Shown one piece after another: positions 8,748 through 16,959 of a stretch of 64,000 nucleotides of DNA (its first letter is position 1; each line of letters opens with the position of its first letter). A model generated the notes under the pieces. It was not told where the DNA came from and ran no database searches. It was given only the letters and a program-made list of their open reading frames with translations. The stretch comes from JAGXQV01 sp964505475 (GTDB taxonomy: Bacteria; Pseudomonadota; Gammaproteobacteria; Burkholderiales; Sulfuricellaceae). Location: assembly GCA_964505475.1 (NCBI GenBank), contig CAZDIJ010000003.1, positions 1 to 64,000 of the forward strand, written 5' to 3'. The position numbers and the translations under genes are program-made.

Positions 8748-9875
8748 ATGTTTTGCTCAAAACACAAATACAAGGCGCAATTGCTGGAAAAACAGGCGGG
8801 TGACCGTGAACAGGTCATTTCGGCGTTGCGCGCCGAGCTGGAACAGGCAAACCGGGAAAAACTTTCCGCGCTGGCGCAGACGCGCGAAATGCAGGTGGAA
8901 ATCGACAAGTGCGCCAGGATCTACCGGACGATGCAATCCTTTTCCGATTCGTTCCTGGAAATCCAGCGTTCGCAACTGGCGATCGCCAACGTCATGAAGG
9001 AGGAAAAGGGGCACGCCATCGAGGCTTCCAGCGTTTCCGGGGCGAACCGCGCGGCGATGGAGAAAATCACCGCCAATCTTCAGACCATGGCCGAGGATAC
9101 CCAGCAGATGGCGCGGAACGTCGATACCCTGACGCAGCGCGCCAGCCAGATCGGGGGGATCGTCCAGCTCATCAAGGAAATCGCCGACCAGACCAACCTG
9201 CTGGCCTTGAACGCCGCCATCGAGGCGGCGCGCGCCGGCGAGCAGGGGCGGGGCTTCGCGGTGGTGGCCGATGAAGTGCGGCAGTTGGCGGAGCGCACCA
9301 CCAAGGCCACCGCGGAAATTTCCGGGCTGGTCACCAGCATTCAGAGCGAAACCCAGAGCACCAAGGGACAGATGGAGCACTGGGCCAGCAGTTCCAGTTC
9401 CTTCGGGCGGGAAGGCAGCGCCGCCACGGAAAGCATGAACAGTCTGTTCGATCTCGCCCACCGCATGGAAGGGGCGATTTCGGCCTCGGCGCTGCGCAGC
9501 TTCATCGAGGTGGCCAAGATCGACCATCTGGTCTACAAGTTTGAAATCTACAAGGTGTTCATGTGCCTGTCGGAAAAAAAAGAGAGCGATTTCGCCGACC
9601 ATTCCCATTGCCGCCTGGGCAAATGGTATTACGAAGGCGAAGGCCGCGAATGCTTCTCCAAACTTTCCGGCTACCGCGAGGTGGAAGCGCCCCACAAGCA
9701 ATTCCATGAGAGCGGGATCGCGGCGGTGCGCCATTTTCAGAACGGCGAATATGAGAGAGGGTTCGTCGCCATCGAGGGCATGGAGAGCGCCAGCATGGAG
9801 GTTCTGGCCAACCTCGAACGCATCGCCCAGAGCGGCGAGTCGGACAGCAGCCTGCTGTGCCATTCGCGTGGCTGA
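8748..9875 (+). CDS. Soluble chemoreceptor with C-terminal CZB (zinc-binding) domain
   Basis: This 375-residue protein has no membrane segment. An N-terminal coiled coil (about 1-70) leads to an MCP signalling hairpin (DQTNLLALNAAIEAARAG near residue 150). The C-terminal CZB domain (about 247-365) shows IDHLVYKFEIYKV, HCRLGKWY and the later EAPHKQFHESG, giving the His/Cys ligands of chemoreceptor zinc-binding domains. CZB receptors are known to sense zinc or hypochlorous-acid oxidation of the zinc-Cys centre. It should sit in a cytoplasmic array with CheA/CheW. GGAGG lies 9 bases before the ATG. It follows the PilZ receptor by 63 bases and may share its transcript, and hence the riboswitch. 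Confidence 0.9.
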   Translation: MFCSKHKYKAQLLEKQAGDREQVISALRAELEQANREKLSALAQTREMQVEIDKCARIYRTMQSFSDSFLEIQRSQLAIANVMKEEKGHAIEASSVSGANRAAMEKITANLQTMAEDTQQMARNVDTLTQRASQIGGIVQLIKEIADQTNLLALNAAIEAARAGEQGRGFAVVADEVRQLAERTTKATAEISGLVTSIQSETQSTKGQMEHWASSSSSFGREGSAATESMNSLFDLAHRMEGAISASALRSFIEVAKIDHLVYKFEIYKVFMCLSEKKESDFADHSHCRLGKWYYEGEGRECFSKLSGYREVEAPHKQFHESGIAAVRHFQNGEYERGFVAIEGMESASMEVLANLERIAQSGESDSSLLCHSRG

Positions 9876-9903
9876 TCCCGGATGCCGCGCGCGGAGAGAT
9901 GAC

Positions 9904-10236
9904 ATGACTTACGATTTCGATGCCTGGGCAGCGCTGGCCAAGAGCGACCCGGAGGGTTTTGAACTCAGGCGCCGGGAGCTGATCGAGGCGGCCATCCAAA
10001 GCCGGCCGGGAGGCGAACGCCGCCTCAGGGGGCTGCAATGCCGCATCGACCTTGAGCGGCGCAAGGCCAGGACGCCGCTCAAGGCCTGCTTCCGGCTATC
10101 CGCGCTGATGTGGGATTCCTTCGTCGATCTGAGGGAGGGGCTGAACCGGCTGGGGGCGGGCAGGCGTCGGAATTGCGGCGCGCCTGCCCAGGGGGGCAGC
10201 CCTCCGGCGGAAATCCTGCCGTTCCGCAAACGCTGA
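9904..10236 (+). CDS. DUF3135 family protein
   Basis: A 110-residue soluble protein whose core (DFDAWAALAKSDPEGFELRR, LRGLQCRIDLERRKA, TPLKACFRLSALMWDSF) matches the DUF3135 family, which has no assigned function. The ATG at 9904 is preceded by GGAGA and lies 28 bases after the CZB receptor stop, so it is probably the last gene of that operon. A longer frame upstream in the same phase overlaps the receptor gene and is not credible. The C-terminal 25 residues are low-complexity and poorly conserved-looking. It converges with the kinase gene ending at 10251. Confidence 0.8.
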   Translation: MTYDFDAWAALAKSDPEGFELRRRELIEAAIQSRPGGERRLRGLQCRIDLERRKARTPLKACFRLSALMWDSFVDLREGLNRLGAGRRRNCGAPAQGGSPPAEILPFRKR

Positions 10237-10250
10237 ACCGACCGCCGCCG

Positions 10251-12083
10251 CTATTCCCTGACGCAGGGGAGGGAGGCGCTGAATTCCGCGCCTTCTCCGC
10301 CATTGCTCACGGATATGGTTCCGCCCATGTATTCGACGATCATTTTCGACATATACAGCCCGATGCCCGTGCCTTTCTCGCGCGTGGTGAAATAGGGGTC
10401 GAAAATTCTTTCCCGGATGTCCTCGGGCACGCCGCCGGCATTGTCGCTGACGGATACCGTGGCCATGCCGTCTTCGCCGGTCAGGCGGATGGCGATCCAG
10501 CCGTCCTTGATTTGCCGCTCGACCAGGGCATCCTTGGCGTTGCCGGCGAGATTCAGGATGACCTGGGCGAATTCGTTGGGATAGCCGAGCACGGCGAAGT
10601 CCGTCCGCCGGTCGAAGCGTACCTCGATGCCGTGGTTGCGCAGGCCGTTCCCGATGATGGCGAGGGCGTCGTCGATGGCTTGGCACAGGTTGAAGCGGAT
10701 TTTATCCCGGTTGGGCTTGAAGAAATTGCGGAAGTCGTCGATGGTGCGCGACATGCTCTGAATCATCTGCATGGCTTGCATGGAGGCCTTGTCCATGTGT
10801 TCGTGGGTGACCAGTCCGTCCTTGAAGTCATAGCGAAGATTCTGGATGATTAGCCCCAGCGTGTTGAGCGGCTGGCGCCACTGGTGGGCGATGTTGCCGA
10901 TCATTTCGCCCATCGCCGCCAGGCGCGACTGCTGGATCAGCAAGTGATCCTTTTCGCGCAATTCGGCGACGCTTTCCGCCACCCGGTTTTCCAGGTTTTC
11001 GTTGAGTTTTTTCAGCGCGGCTTCGCTTTGCTTGCGTTCGGTGATGTCCTGGGCGACCAGCACCCAGCCCTGCAATTTCCCGTCCACGCCGCTGAGCATG
11101 GAAAGGGAGAGCGAAACCGGGATGTCGCTTCCGCCGGCGGTGCGGTAGCGGACTTCACGATTGCGCAGCATCCCGGTGTATCCGCCGGGTTCCAGCCCCG
11201 CCACCTTGCTCGCCGGCAGTCCGATCAGTTCTTCCTCCCGGTATCCCAGCAATTCCAGGACGGCGCGGTTCGCCAGGCGGATGATGCCATGGGCGTCGGT
11301 CACGATCAGGGTGTCGCCCATGGATTGGACGATGTTGTCCAGGAAGGTCTTCGAGACGGTCTTGTTTTGCAGGTCGCGCGACATGGCGTTGATCGAGTGC
11401 GCCAATTCGCCGAGTTCGTCTTGCCGTTCCACCGGGACATGGATGTCGAGGTTGCCGTGGCTGATCGCGCGGGTCGCTTCCGCCATGCGCCGGAGCGGGC
11501 GCACCAGGCCGCGCGCCAGCCAGAGCGCCAGCGCACTGCCGAGGATGAGCGCGGCGGCGGTGATCGCCAGCAGCACGGCGGTGGCATGCATCAGTTCGCC
11601 GGTGGCGCGATCCAGGGAGATTTTCAGGTGGACGAAACCGATGGTTTCCCCGTCCGGGGTATGCACCGCCGTGGTGACGTCCAGGAAACGGCCGTTTTCC
11701 CGCCGCTGGACGGATGAGCCGGAATGGCGGACTTGTTCCAGCACCGGCGCCATGCCGGGAAGCTGGCGGTCGATCTGGAGGCTATCGGGACTGCCGTCGC
11801 TGACGATGTAACCATTGCGGTCGAGGGCATAGGCTTCCGCCACATCCTGGTCGCGCTGGGCGGCGGCCAGCAGGCGGGCGGCTTCGTCGATGCGCAATTG
11901 GTAGATCGGGTCGGCCAGGGTTTCCGCCAGTAGCGCCGCCAGGGCGTTTCCCTGCGATTCGGATTCGGACAAGGTGGATTGGCGTTGGGCGTACAGCGAG
12001 TAGGCGGCGATCAGGCCGCCGACGCCCAGGCTGATGAGCAGGGCGAAACCGACCAATCTGGCGCGTATGCTGGATTTCGCCAT
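10251..12083 (-). CDS. Membrane sensor histidine kinase (HAMP-PAS-HisKA-HATPase)
   Basis: A 610-residue kinase with TM1 at about 8-30, a periplasmic sensing region (about 31-165) and TM2 at about 167-190. HAMP follows (to about 245), then a PAS domain (about 255-370, ending QDITERKQSE), a coiled coil and the kinase core. The H-box is of the AHQWRQPL type (GEMIGNIAHQWRQPLNTLG), followed by N-box NLAGNAKDAL, DNAGGVP and GTGIGLYMSK. It starts 3 bases after the stop of a PhnD-like binding-protein gene, so the two likely work together, the exported protein presenting a ligand to the kinase. No response regulator is adjacent on this strand. Confidence 0.9.
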   Translation of the reverse strand: MAKSSIRARLVGFALLISLGVGGLIAAYSLYAQRQSTLSESESQGNALAALLAETLADPIYQLRIDEAARLLAAAQRDQDVAEAYALDRNGYIVSDGSPDSLQIDRQLPGMAPVLEQVRHSGSSVQRRENGRFLDVTTAVHTPDGETIGFVHLKISLDRATGELMHATAVLLAITAAALILGSALALWLARGLVRPLRRMAEATRAISHGNLDIHVPVERQDELGELAHSINAMSRDLQNKTVSKTFLDNIVQSMGDTLIVTDAHGIIRLANRAVLELLGYREEELIGLPASKVAGLEPGGYTGMLRNREVRYRTAGGSDIPVSLSLSMLSGVDGKLQGWVLVAQDITERKQSEAALKKLNENLENRVAESVAELREKDHLLIQQSRLAAMGEMIGNIAHQWRQPLNTLGLIIQNLRYDFKDGLVTHEHMDKASMQAMQMIQSMSRTIDDFRNFFKPNRDKIRFNLCQAIDDALAIIGNGLRNHGIEVRFDRRTDFAVLGYPNEFAQVILNLAGNAKDALVERQIKDGWIAIRLTGEDGMATVSVSDNAGGVPEDIRERIFDPYFTTREKGTGIGLYMSKMIVEYMGGTISVSNGGEGAEFSASLPCVRE

Positions 12084-12086
12084 GGC

Positions 12087-12974
12087 CTATTCCAGTTCGC
12101 GCTCCACGCGGGCGGTGAGCTTGTTGAGCGCATCCAGGCCGCTGCCGGGCAGGGGGTCGAAGCGCCGCGTTTCGCCGCAGGCGGCCAGCGCCTTGCGCCC
12201 TTCTTCGCTGTGTTCCATGGCGAACAGGATTTCCTGGATTTTCGCCGCCAGTTGCCGGGCGAGGCCGGGACGGACGTTGACCAGGTGGCGCGGAATGGCG
12301 GCCGTGCGGTAAATGACCCGTAAATCGGCGCCGAGTTGGCCGGCCAGCTTGTCGTAATCAATATTGTTGATGGCGCCGGCGGCAACCTCGCCTTTCCAGA
12401 CCCAGGCCAGGGTGTTGCGGTCGTCGTTGGAAAAAACGTAGCCGGTTTCGTCCGCCTCGACCGGGCTGCGGCGTTCGGGCTTCCCGGTCAGTTTCAGGCC
12501 ATCGTGCAACAGCGCGGCCTTGGGCAGGAAATAGGAGGCGGATGAGACGGGTTCCTCGAATGCCAGCATTTTGCCTTTCAGTCCGCCGATGTCCTTGATC
12601 TCGCTGTCGCGCCGCACGAAAACCACGCCGTGGTACTCGCCCACGCCCTTTTTCCAGCGCCGCGCCAGAATCCGGGTTTCGGCGCGGCGGCTTACCGCGA
12701 TGCTGGGAAACGGGCTGTCGATATAGAGATCGACCTTGCCGTCCTTGAGGAGAGCGGACATTTGCGCAAGGGTGGGGGCGATGACCACCCGTCCGGCGCC
12801 GATGCCTTCCGCGCCCAGGCGGCTGGCCAGATAATCGGCGAGTGGCTGGAATTCCCGGATGTTTTTCGCCGCTTCACGAGACACCGTGCCGACGGTGATT
12901 TCTCCGGCAAAAAGGCCGAACGGGAATAGCAGCGTCAGCGCCAGGAGCAGGCGGAGGAAGGCGGGGAAAAGCAT
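12087..12974 (-). CDS. PhnD-like periplasmic binding protein (sensor accessory)
   Basis: A 295-residue exported protein with an N-terminal hydrophobic signal (LLLALTLLFPFGLFAGE). It has the fold markers of the phosphate/phosphonate-binding PhnD family: TVGTVSREAAKNI, FQPLADYLASRLG, GKVDLYIDSPFPS, and later AGAINNIDYDKL. The ATG at 12974 gives a clean signal peptide; an ATG at 13046 would add 24 unlikely residues. No ABC permease or ATPase genes are near, and the next gene is a histidine kinase. The likely role is ligand capture for two-component sensing rather than transport. AioX of arsenite sensing is a known relative with that role; the ligand here is unknown. Confidence 0.85.
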   Translation of the reverse strand: MLFPAFLRLLLALTLLFPFGLFAGEITVGTVSREAAKNIREFQPLADYLASRLGAEGIGAGRVVIAPTLAQMSALLKDGKVDLYIDSPFPSIAVSRRAETRILARRWKKGVGEYHGVVFVRRDSEIKDIGGLKGKMLAFEEPVSSASYFLPKAALLHDGLKLTGKPERRSPVEADETGYVFSNDDRNTLAWVWKGEVAAGAINNIDYDKLAGQLGADLRVIYRTAAIPRHLVNVRPGLARQLAAKIQEILFAMEHSEEGRKALAACGETRRFDPLPGSGLDALNKLTARVERELE

Positions 12975-13043
12975 GGTCGATGGCGGTTGATCCGGCTTGT
13001 TGTGTTTGCTCGTTGCGCAGGCTGTGATTTTCCAGAATCTTAA

Positions 13044-13066
13044 CATGCCGTTATGTTAATGGCATG
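13044..13066. promoter_or_regulatory. Inverted repeat between divergent genes
   Basis: CATGCC at 13044-13049 and GGCATG at 13061-13066 form an inverted repeat with an 11-base AT-rich spacer. It lies in the 150-base region between the divergent PhnD-like gene and dnaE. It could be an operator or part of a promoter. I see no confident -35/-10 pair for dnaE. Confidence 0.25.
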
Positions 13067-13124
13067 CTCCGCCTCGACGGCTCGCCATACTTATGCGTGG
13101 CGGTAATGGTAAAATCCCGTCATC

Positions 13125-16100
13125 ATGTCCGTTCCCGCCTTCGTCCACCTGCGCATGCACAGCGAGTATTCCATCGTCGATGGCATCGTGCGCCTCGACG
13201 TGGAGGTCAAGAAGCAGGACGGCGACGGCAACAGCTTCAAGGCGCACGAGTGTCCGCCCGTCGAGCGGGCGCGCGATGGCGGGATGCCGGCGCTGGCGCT
13301 CACCGACCTGAACAATCTGTTCGGCATGGTGAAGTTCTACAAGGCGGCGCGCGGGCGCGGCATCAAGCCGGTCATCGGCGCCGACGTGTGGCTCGCCAAC
13401 GAGGCCAACCGCGACCAGCCGCATCGTCTGCTGCTGCTGTGCCGCGACCGCCAGGGCTACGGCAACCTCTGCGAACTTCTTTCCCGCGCTTTCCGCTTCA
13501 ACCAGTACCGGGGACGGGCGGAGATCGACCGTTCCTGGCTGGAAGACGGCGGCGCGGCGGGGCTGATTGCTCTTTCCGGCGCGCAGGGCGGCGATGTCGG
13601 CCAGGCGCTGGTGCAGGATAACGGGGAGCTGGCGCGCAAGGCGGCGCGGGAGTGGCAGCGCCTCTTTCCCGGCGCTTTCTACATCGAGTTGCAACGCGCC
13701 GGCCTGCCGCAGACCGAAAATCATATCCAGCGCGCTCTCGACCTGGCTTCCGAGTTGCAAATCCCGGTGGTGGCGACCCACCCCATCCAGTTTCTCGACC
13801 CCGACGACTTCAAGGCGCACGAGGCGCGGGTATGCATCGCCGAGGGCTACGTGCTGGGCGATCAGCGCCGCCCGCGCAATTTCACCGAGCAGCAGTATTT
13901 CAAGAGCCAGGCGGAAATGGCGGAATTGTTCGCCGACATCCCCGAGGCGCTCGCCAACAGCGTGGAAATCGCCAAGCGCTGCAACCTCTCGGTGCAGTTG
14001 GGCGAGAATTTTCTGCCGGACTTCCCCACCCCGCCCGGACTCACCATAGCCCAGTTCATGTGCGAGGAGGCGGAACGCGGGCTGATGCGCCGCCTCGACC
14101 TGCTTTACCCCGATCCGGCGCAACGCGCCGGACAGGAGCCGATTTACCGCGAGCGCCTCAAGTTCGAGACCGACACCATCGTGCAGATGGGTTTCCCCGG
14201 CTACTTCCTGATCGTGGCGGACTTCATCAACTGGGCCAAGAACAACGGCGTGCCGGTGGGTCCGGGGCGCGGCTCCGGCGCGGGGTCGCTGGTGGCTTAT
14301 TCGTTGGGGATCACCGACCTCGACCCGCTACGCTACGAACTGCTGTTCGAGCGCTTCCTCAACCCCGAACGGGTGTCGATGCCGGACTTCGATATCGACT
14401 TCTGCCAGGATGGGCGCGACCGCGTCATCGACTACGTGCGCAAGAAATACGGCGAGGACAGCGTGTCGCAGATCGCCACCTTCGGCACCCTGGGTTCCAA
14501 GTCGGTGATCCGCGATGTCGGGCGGGTGCTCGACATGCCCTACAATTTCTGCGACCTGCTTTCCAAGCTGGTGCCGATCGAGGGCGTCAAGCCGGTGGCG
14601 CTGAAGAAGGCGCTGGAAATGGAACCCCAGCTCAAGGAGCGCTACGACGGCGAGGAGGAGGTGCGCGAGCTGTTCGACCTGGCCTTCAAGCTGGAAGACC
14701 TGACGCGCAACGTGGGGATGCACGCCGGCGGCGTGCTGATTTCTCCCGGCAAGATTTCCGACTTCTGCCCGGTGTATTGCCAGCAGGGCAGCGACGCCAC
14801 GGTCAGCCAGTTCGACAAGGACGACGTGGAACAGGCCGGGCTGGTGAAGTTCGACTTTTTGGGGCTGCGCACCCTGACCATCCTCGACTGGGCGCTGCGC
14901 TACGTCAAGCAACTGGGCGGCGACATCGGTCCGCTGGAACTGATCCCGCTCGACGATCCCGGCACTTACCGGCTGCTCAAGGACTGCAACACCACTGCGG
15001 TGTTCCAGTTGGAATCGCGCGGCATGAAGGAGCTGATCCGCCGCCTCCAGCCCGATTGCTTCGACGACATCGTCGCACTGGTCGCGCTGTTCCGCCCCGG
15101 TCCGCTGGGTTCCGGGATGGTGGACGACTTCATCAACCGCAAGCACGGCAAGGCCAAGGCCGAATATTTCCACCCCAGCTTGGAAATCACCCTGAAGCCC
15201 ACCTACGGCGTCATCGTCTACCAGGAACAGGTGATGCAGGTGGCGCAGATCCTCGGCGGCTACAGCCTGGGCGCCGCCGACATGCTGCGCCGCGCGATGG
15301 GCAAGAAGAAGGCCGACGAAATGGCCAAGCACCGCGGCATCTTCGTCGAGGGCGCGGTGAAGCAGGGAGTGTCCGAGAAACTGGCCAGCGAATTGTTCGG
15401 CCTGATGGAAAAGTTCGCCGAATACGGCTTCAACAAGTCGCACTCGGCGGCCTACGCGCTGGTCGCCTACCAGACCGCCTTTCTCAAGGCGCACCACGCC
15501 TCGGCCTTCATGGCGGCGACGCTGTCCGCCGACATGTTCGACACCGACAAGGTGCACACCATGTACGCCGATTGCCTGGCCAACAAGCTGGAAGTGCTGC
15601 CACCCGACGTCAACCAGTCGGATTACCGCTTCGTGCCGCTCGACGCCACGCGCATCCGCTACGGCCTGGGAGCGATCAAGGGCACCGGCGAGGGGGCGAT
15701 AGACGCCATCGTCGAGGCGCGCCGGCAGGGCGGGGCGTTCACCGATCTGTACGATTTCTGCCGCCGCGTCGATAAGCGCGCGGTCAACCGCCGCGTGGTC
15801 GAATCGCTGATCCGCGCCGGCGCCTTCGACGCGCTCGACGACCATCGCGCCAGCCTCCTGGCCTCGGTGGGCACGGCGCTGGAAATGGCCGAGCAGGCGG
15901 CGCGCTCGGTCAACCAGAGCAGCCTCTTCGACCTGGTGGAGGATCATGACGACGGCGCTGCCCTGGTCGAGTGTCCGCGCTGGCAGACGGTCGAGCAATT
16001 GCTCAATGAAAAGAAGGCGCTGGGGTTCTATTACAGCGGCCATCCCTACGACGGCTACCGCGCGCAACTGGCCGGCTTCATCAAGACCCGCCTCGACAGC

Positions 16101-16610
16101 CTGGCGCCGCAGCAGCAGCCGGTATGGCTGGCGGGGGTGGTCTACGCCATCCGCACCCAGATGACGCGGCGCGGCAAAATGGCGTTCATCGCCCTGGAGG
16201 ACGGCTTCGGGCGGGTCGAGGTGTCGGTGTTCAGCGAGACGTTCGACGCCAACCGCGAGTTGCTCAAGGAAGACCAGTTGCTGGTGGTGGAAGGCAAGGT
16301 CAGCAAGGACGATTATTCCGGCGGCCTGCGGGTGGTGGCCGAGCGCTTGTTCGACTTGGCCGGGGGACGCACCCACTTCGCCAAATGCCTCAAGCTATCG
16401 TGCAACGGCCAGACCGATGCGCTCAAGCTGCGCGACATCCTGACGCCCCACAGGGAGGGCGGATGCCCGGTGCGGGTCGCTTACCGTAATGGCAATGCCC
16501 GTTGCGAGATCGACCTGGGCGCCGCCTGGAAAGTCGATTTGCACGACCATCTCATTGATTCGTTGAAAGAATCGTTCGGCGCCGAGAATGTCGCGGTATC
16601 CTATCAATAA
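13125..16610 (+). CDS. dnaE: DNA polymerase III subunit alpha
   Basis: The 1161-residue catalytic subunit of the replicative polymerase. The N-terminal PHP domain begins LRMHSEYSIVDG. The palm carries the catalytic Asp pair in MPDFDIDFCQDGRD (near 420), with FDFLGLRTLTILD further on. The fingers region (AEYGFNKSHSAAYALVAYQT), helix-hairpin-helix, OB-fold (GVVYAIRTQMTRRGKMAFI) and C-terminal tau-binding region all follow. Length matches E. coli DnaE (1160). An insertion of about 18 residues (VEVKKQDGDGNSFKAHECPP region, about 27-48) sits in the PHP domain compared with E. coli. The gene stands alone with no strong ribosome binding site before the ATG. Confidence 0.97.
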   Translation: MSVPAFVHLRMHSEYSIVDGIVRLDVEVKKQDGDGNSFKAHECPPVERARDGGMPALALTDLNNLFGMVKFYKAARGRGIKPVIGADVWLANEANRDQPHRLLLLCRDRQGYGNLCELLSRAFRFNQYRGRAEIDRSWLEDGGAAGLIALSGAQGGDVGQALVQDNGELARKAAREWQRLFPGAFYIELQRAGLPQTENHIQRALDLASELQIPVVATHPIQFLDPDDFKAHEARVCIAEGYVLGDQRRPRNFTEQQYFKSQAEMAELFADIPEALANSVEIAKRCNLSVQLGENFLPDFPTPPGLTIAQFMCEEAERGLMRRLDLLYPDPAQRAGQEPIYRERLKFETDTIVQMGFPGYFLIVADFINWAKNNGVPVGPGRGSGAGSLVAYSLGITDLDPLRYELLFERFLNPERVSMPDFDIDFCQDGRDRVIDYVRKKYGEDSVSQIATFGTLGSKSVIRDVGRVLDMPYNFCDLLSKLVPIEGVKPVALKKALEMEPQLKERYDGEEEVRELFDLAFKLEDLTRNVGMHAGGVLISPGKISDFCPVYCQQGSDATVSQFDKDDVEQAGLVKFDFLGLRTLTILDWALRYVKQLGGDIGPLELIPLDDPGTYRLLKDCNTTAVFQLESRGMKELIRRLQPDCFDDIVALVALFRPGPLGSGMVDDFINRKHGKAKAEYFHPSLEITLKPTYGVIVYQEQVMQVAQILGGYSLGAADMLRRAMGKKKADEMAKHRGIFVEGAVKQGVSEKLASELFGLMEKFAEYGFNKSHSAAYALVAYQTAFLKAHHASAFMAATLSADMFDTDKVHTMYADCLANKLEVLPPDVNQSDYRFVPLDATRIRYGLGAIKGTGEGAIDAIVEARRQGGAFTDLYDFCRRVDKRAVNRRVVESLIRAGAFDALDDHRASLLASVGTALEMAEQAARSVNQSSLFDLVEDHDDGAALVECPRWQTVEQLLNEKKALGFYYSGHPYDGYRAQLAGFIKTRLDSLAPQQQPVWLAGVVYAIRTQMTRRGKMAFIALEDGFGRVEVSVFSETFDANRELLKEDQLLVVEGKVSKDDYSGGLRVVAERLFDLAGGRTHFAKCLKLSCNGQTDALKLRDILTPHREGGCPVRVAYRNGNARCEIDLGAAWKVDLHDHLIDSLKESFGAENVAVSYQ

Positions 16611-16626
16611 TTTTTTTCAAAAACGC

Positions 16627-16655
16627 TTGCACGGAACATTACTATATTAGATAAT
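16627..16655 (+). promoter_or_regulatory. Sigma70-type promoter downstream of dnaE
   Basis: TTGCAC (16627-16632), a 17-base spacer and GATAAT (16650-16655) make a fair sigma70 promoter just after the dnaE stop. No ORF starts downstream on this strand, but a terminator follows at 16737-16770. The unit would therefore give a short RNA starting near 16662. Confidence 0.5.
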
Positions 16656-16661
16656 TCTAAT

Positions 16662-16770
16662 AACTCGATTCGCTTCATATCCCCTGTGAACGATTCGATG
16701 TTGTCTCCTCCATCCTCCTCTTTTGGTGGATATTCCAGCGCGGTCGCTTCGGCGAACCGCGCTTTTTTTT
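16662..16770 (+). ncRNA. Candidate small RNA with an anti-Shine-Dalgarno loop
   Basis: A transcript of about 109 bases is predicted between the promoter at 16627-16655 and the terminator at 16737-16770. It holds no convincing ORF. TCCATC (16709-16714) pairs with GGTGGA (16725-16730), and the loop displays CTCCTC; another CTCCTCC lies at 16705-16711. CU-rich anti-SD loops are typical of some trans-acting bacterial small RNAs, such as the CcsR-type RNAs of alphaproteobacteria. This is a structural inference; no family match is claimed. Confidence 0.45.
16736..16770 (+). terminator. Intrinsic terminator
   Basis: AGCGCGGTCGCTTCGGCG followed by AACCGCGC and eight T residues forms a GC-rich hairpin (GCGCGGT against ACCGCGC) with a U-tract. 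It would end the candidate small RNA and any dnaE read-through. Confidence 0.85.
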
Positions 16771-16807
16771 GCCTTTTTTCAGCCGGCCATCAACCTAAAA
16801 AACGCAG

Positions 16808-16944
16808 TTCAACCACGGGGAGCACGGGGAGATGATGGGATTGCGGCGAGGCATGAAGAATATACTGCTCGCCCGGTGGGTGAACGGTCAATCTTTTTCA
16901 ACCCGATGTTTCCCCGCTTTTTCCCCGTGTCCCCCGTGGTTCAA
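16808..16944. repeat. Long-armed inverted repeat (CCACGGGG type)
   Basis: The left arm at 16808-16830 (with AACCACGGGGAGCACGGGGA) is nearly the reverse complement of the right arm at 16922-16944 (with TCCCCGTGTCCCCCGTGGTT), about 91 bases apart. Its design mirrors the CCACGGAT repeats at 1416, 23173 and 26350, with GGGG in place of GGAT. It fills the gap before the radical SAM gene; no gene is seen within. Confidence 0.65.
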
Positions 16945-16959
16945 ATGAGGAATTCAGGA

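Noticed and set aside
9541..9903. Upstream extension of the DUF3135 gene
   Set aside because: It overlaps the CZB receptor coding end and has no family similarity; the ATG at 9904 has a ribosome binding site and the family N-terminus.
14328..16376. Long open frame antisense to dnaE
   Set aside because: It is a shadow of high-GC codon bias; dnaE is complete on the other strand.
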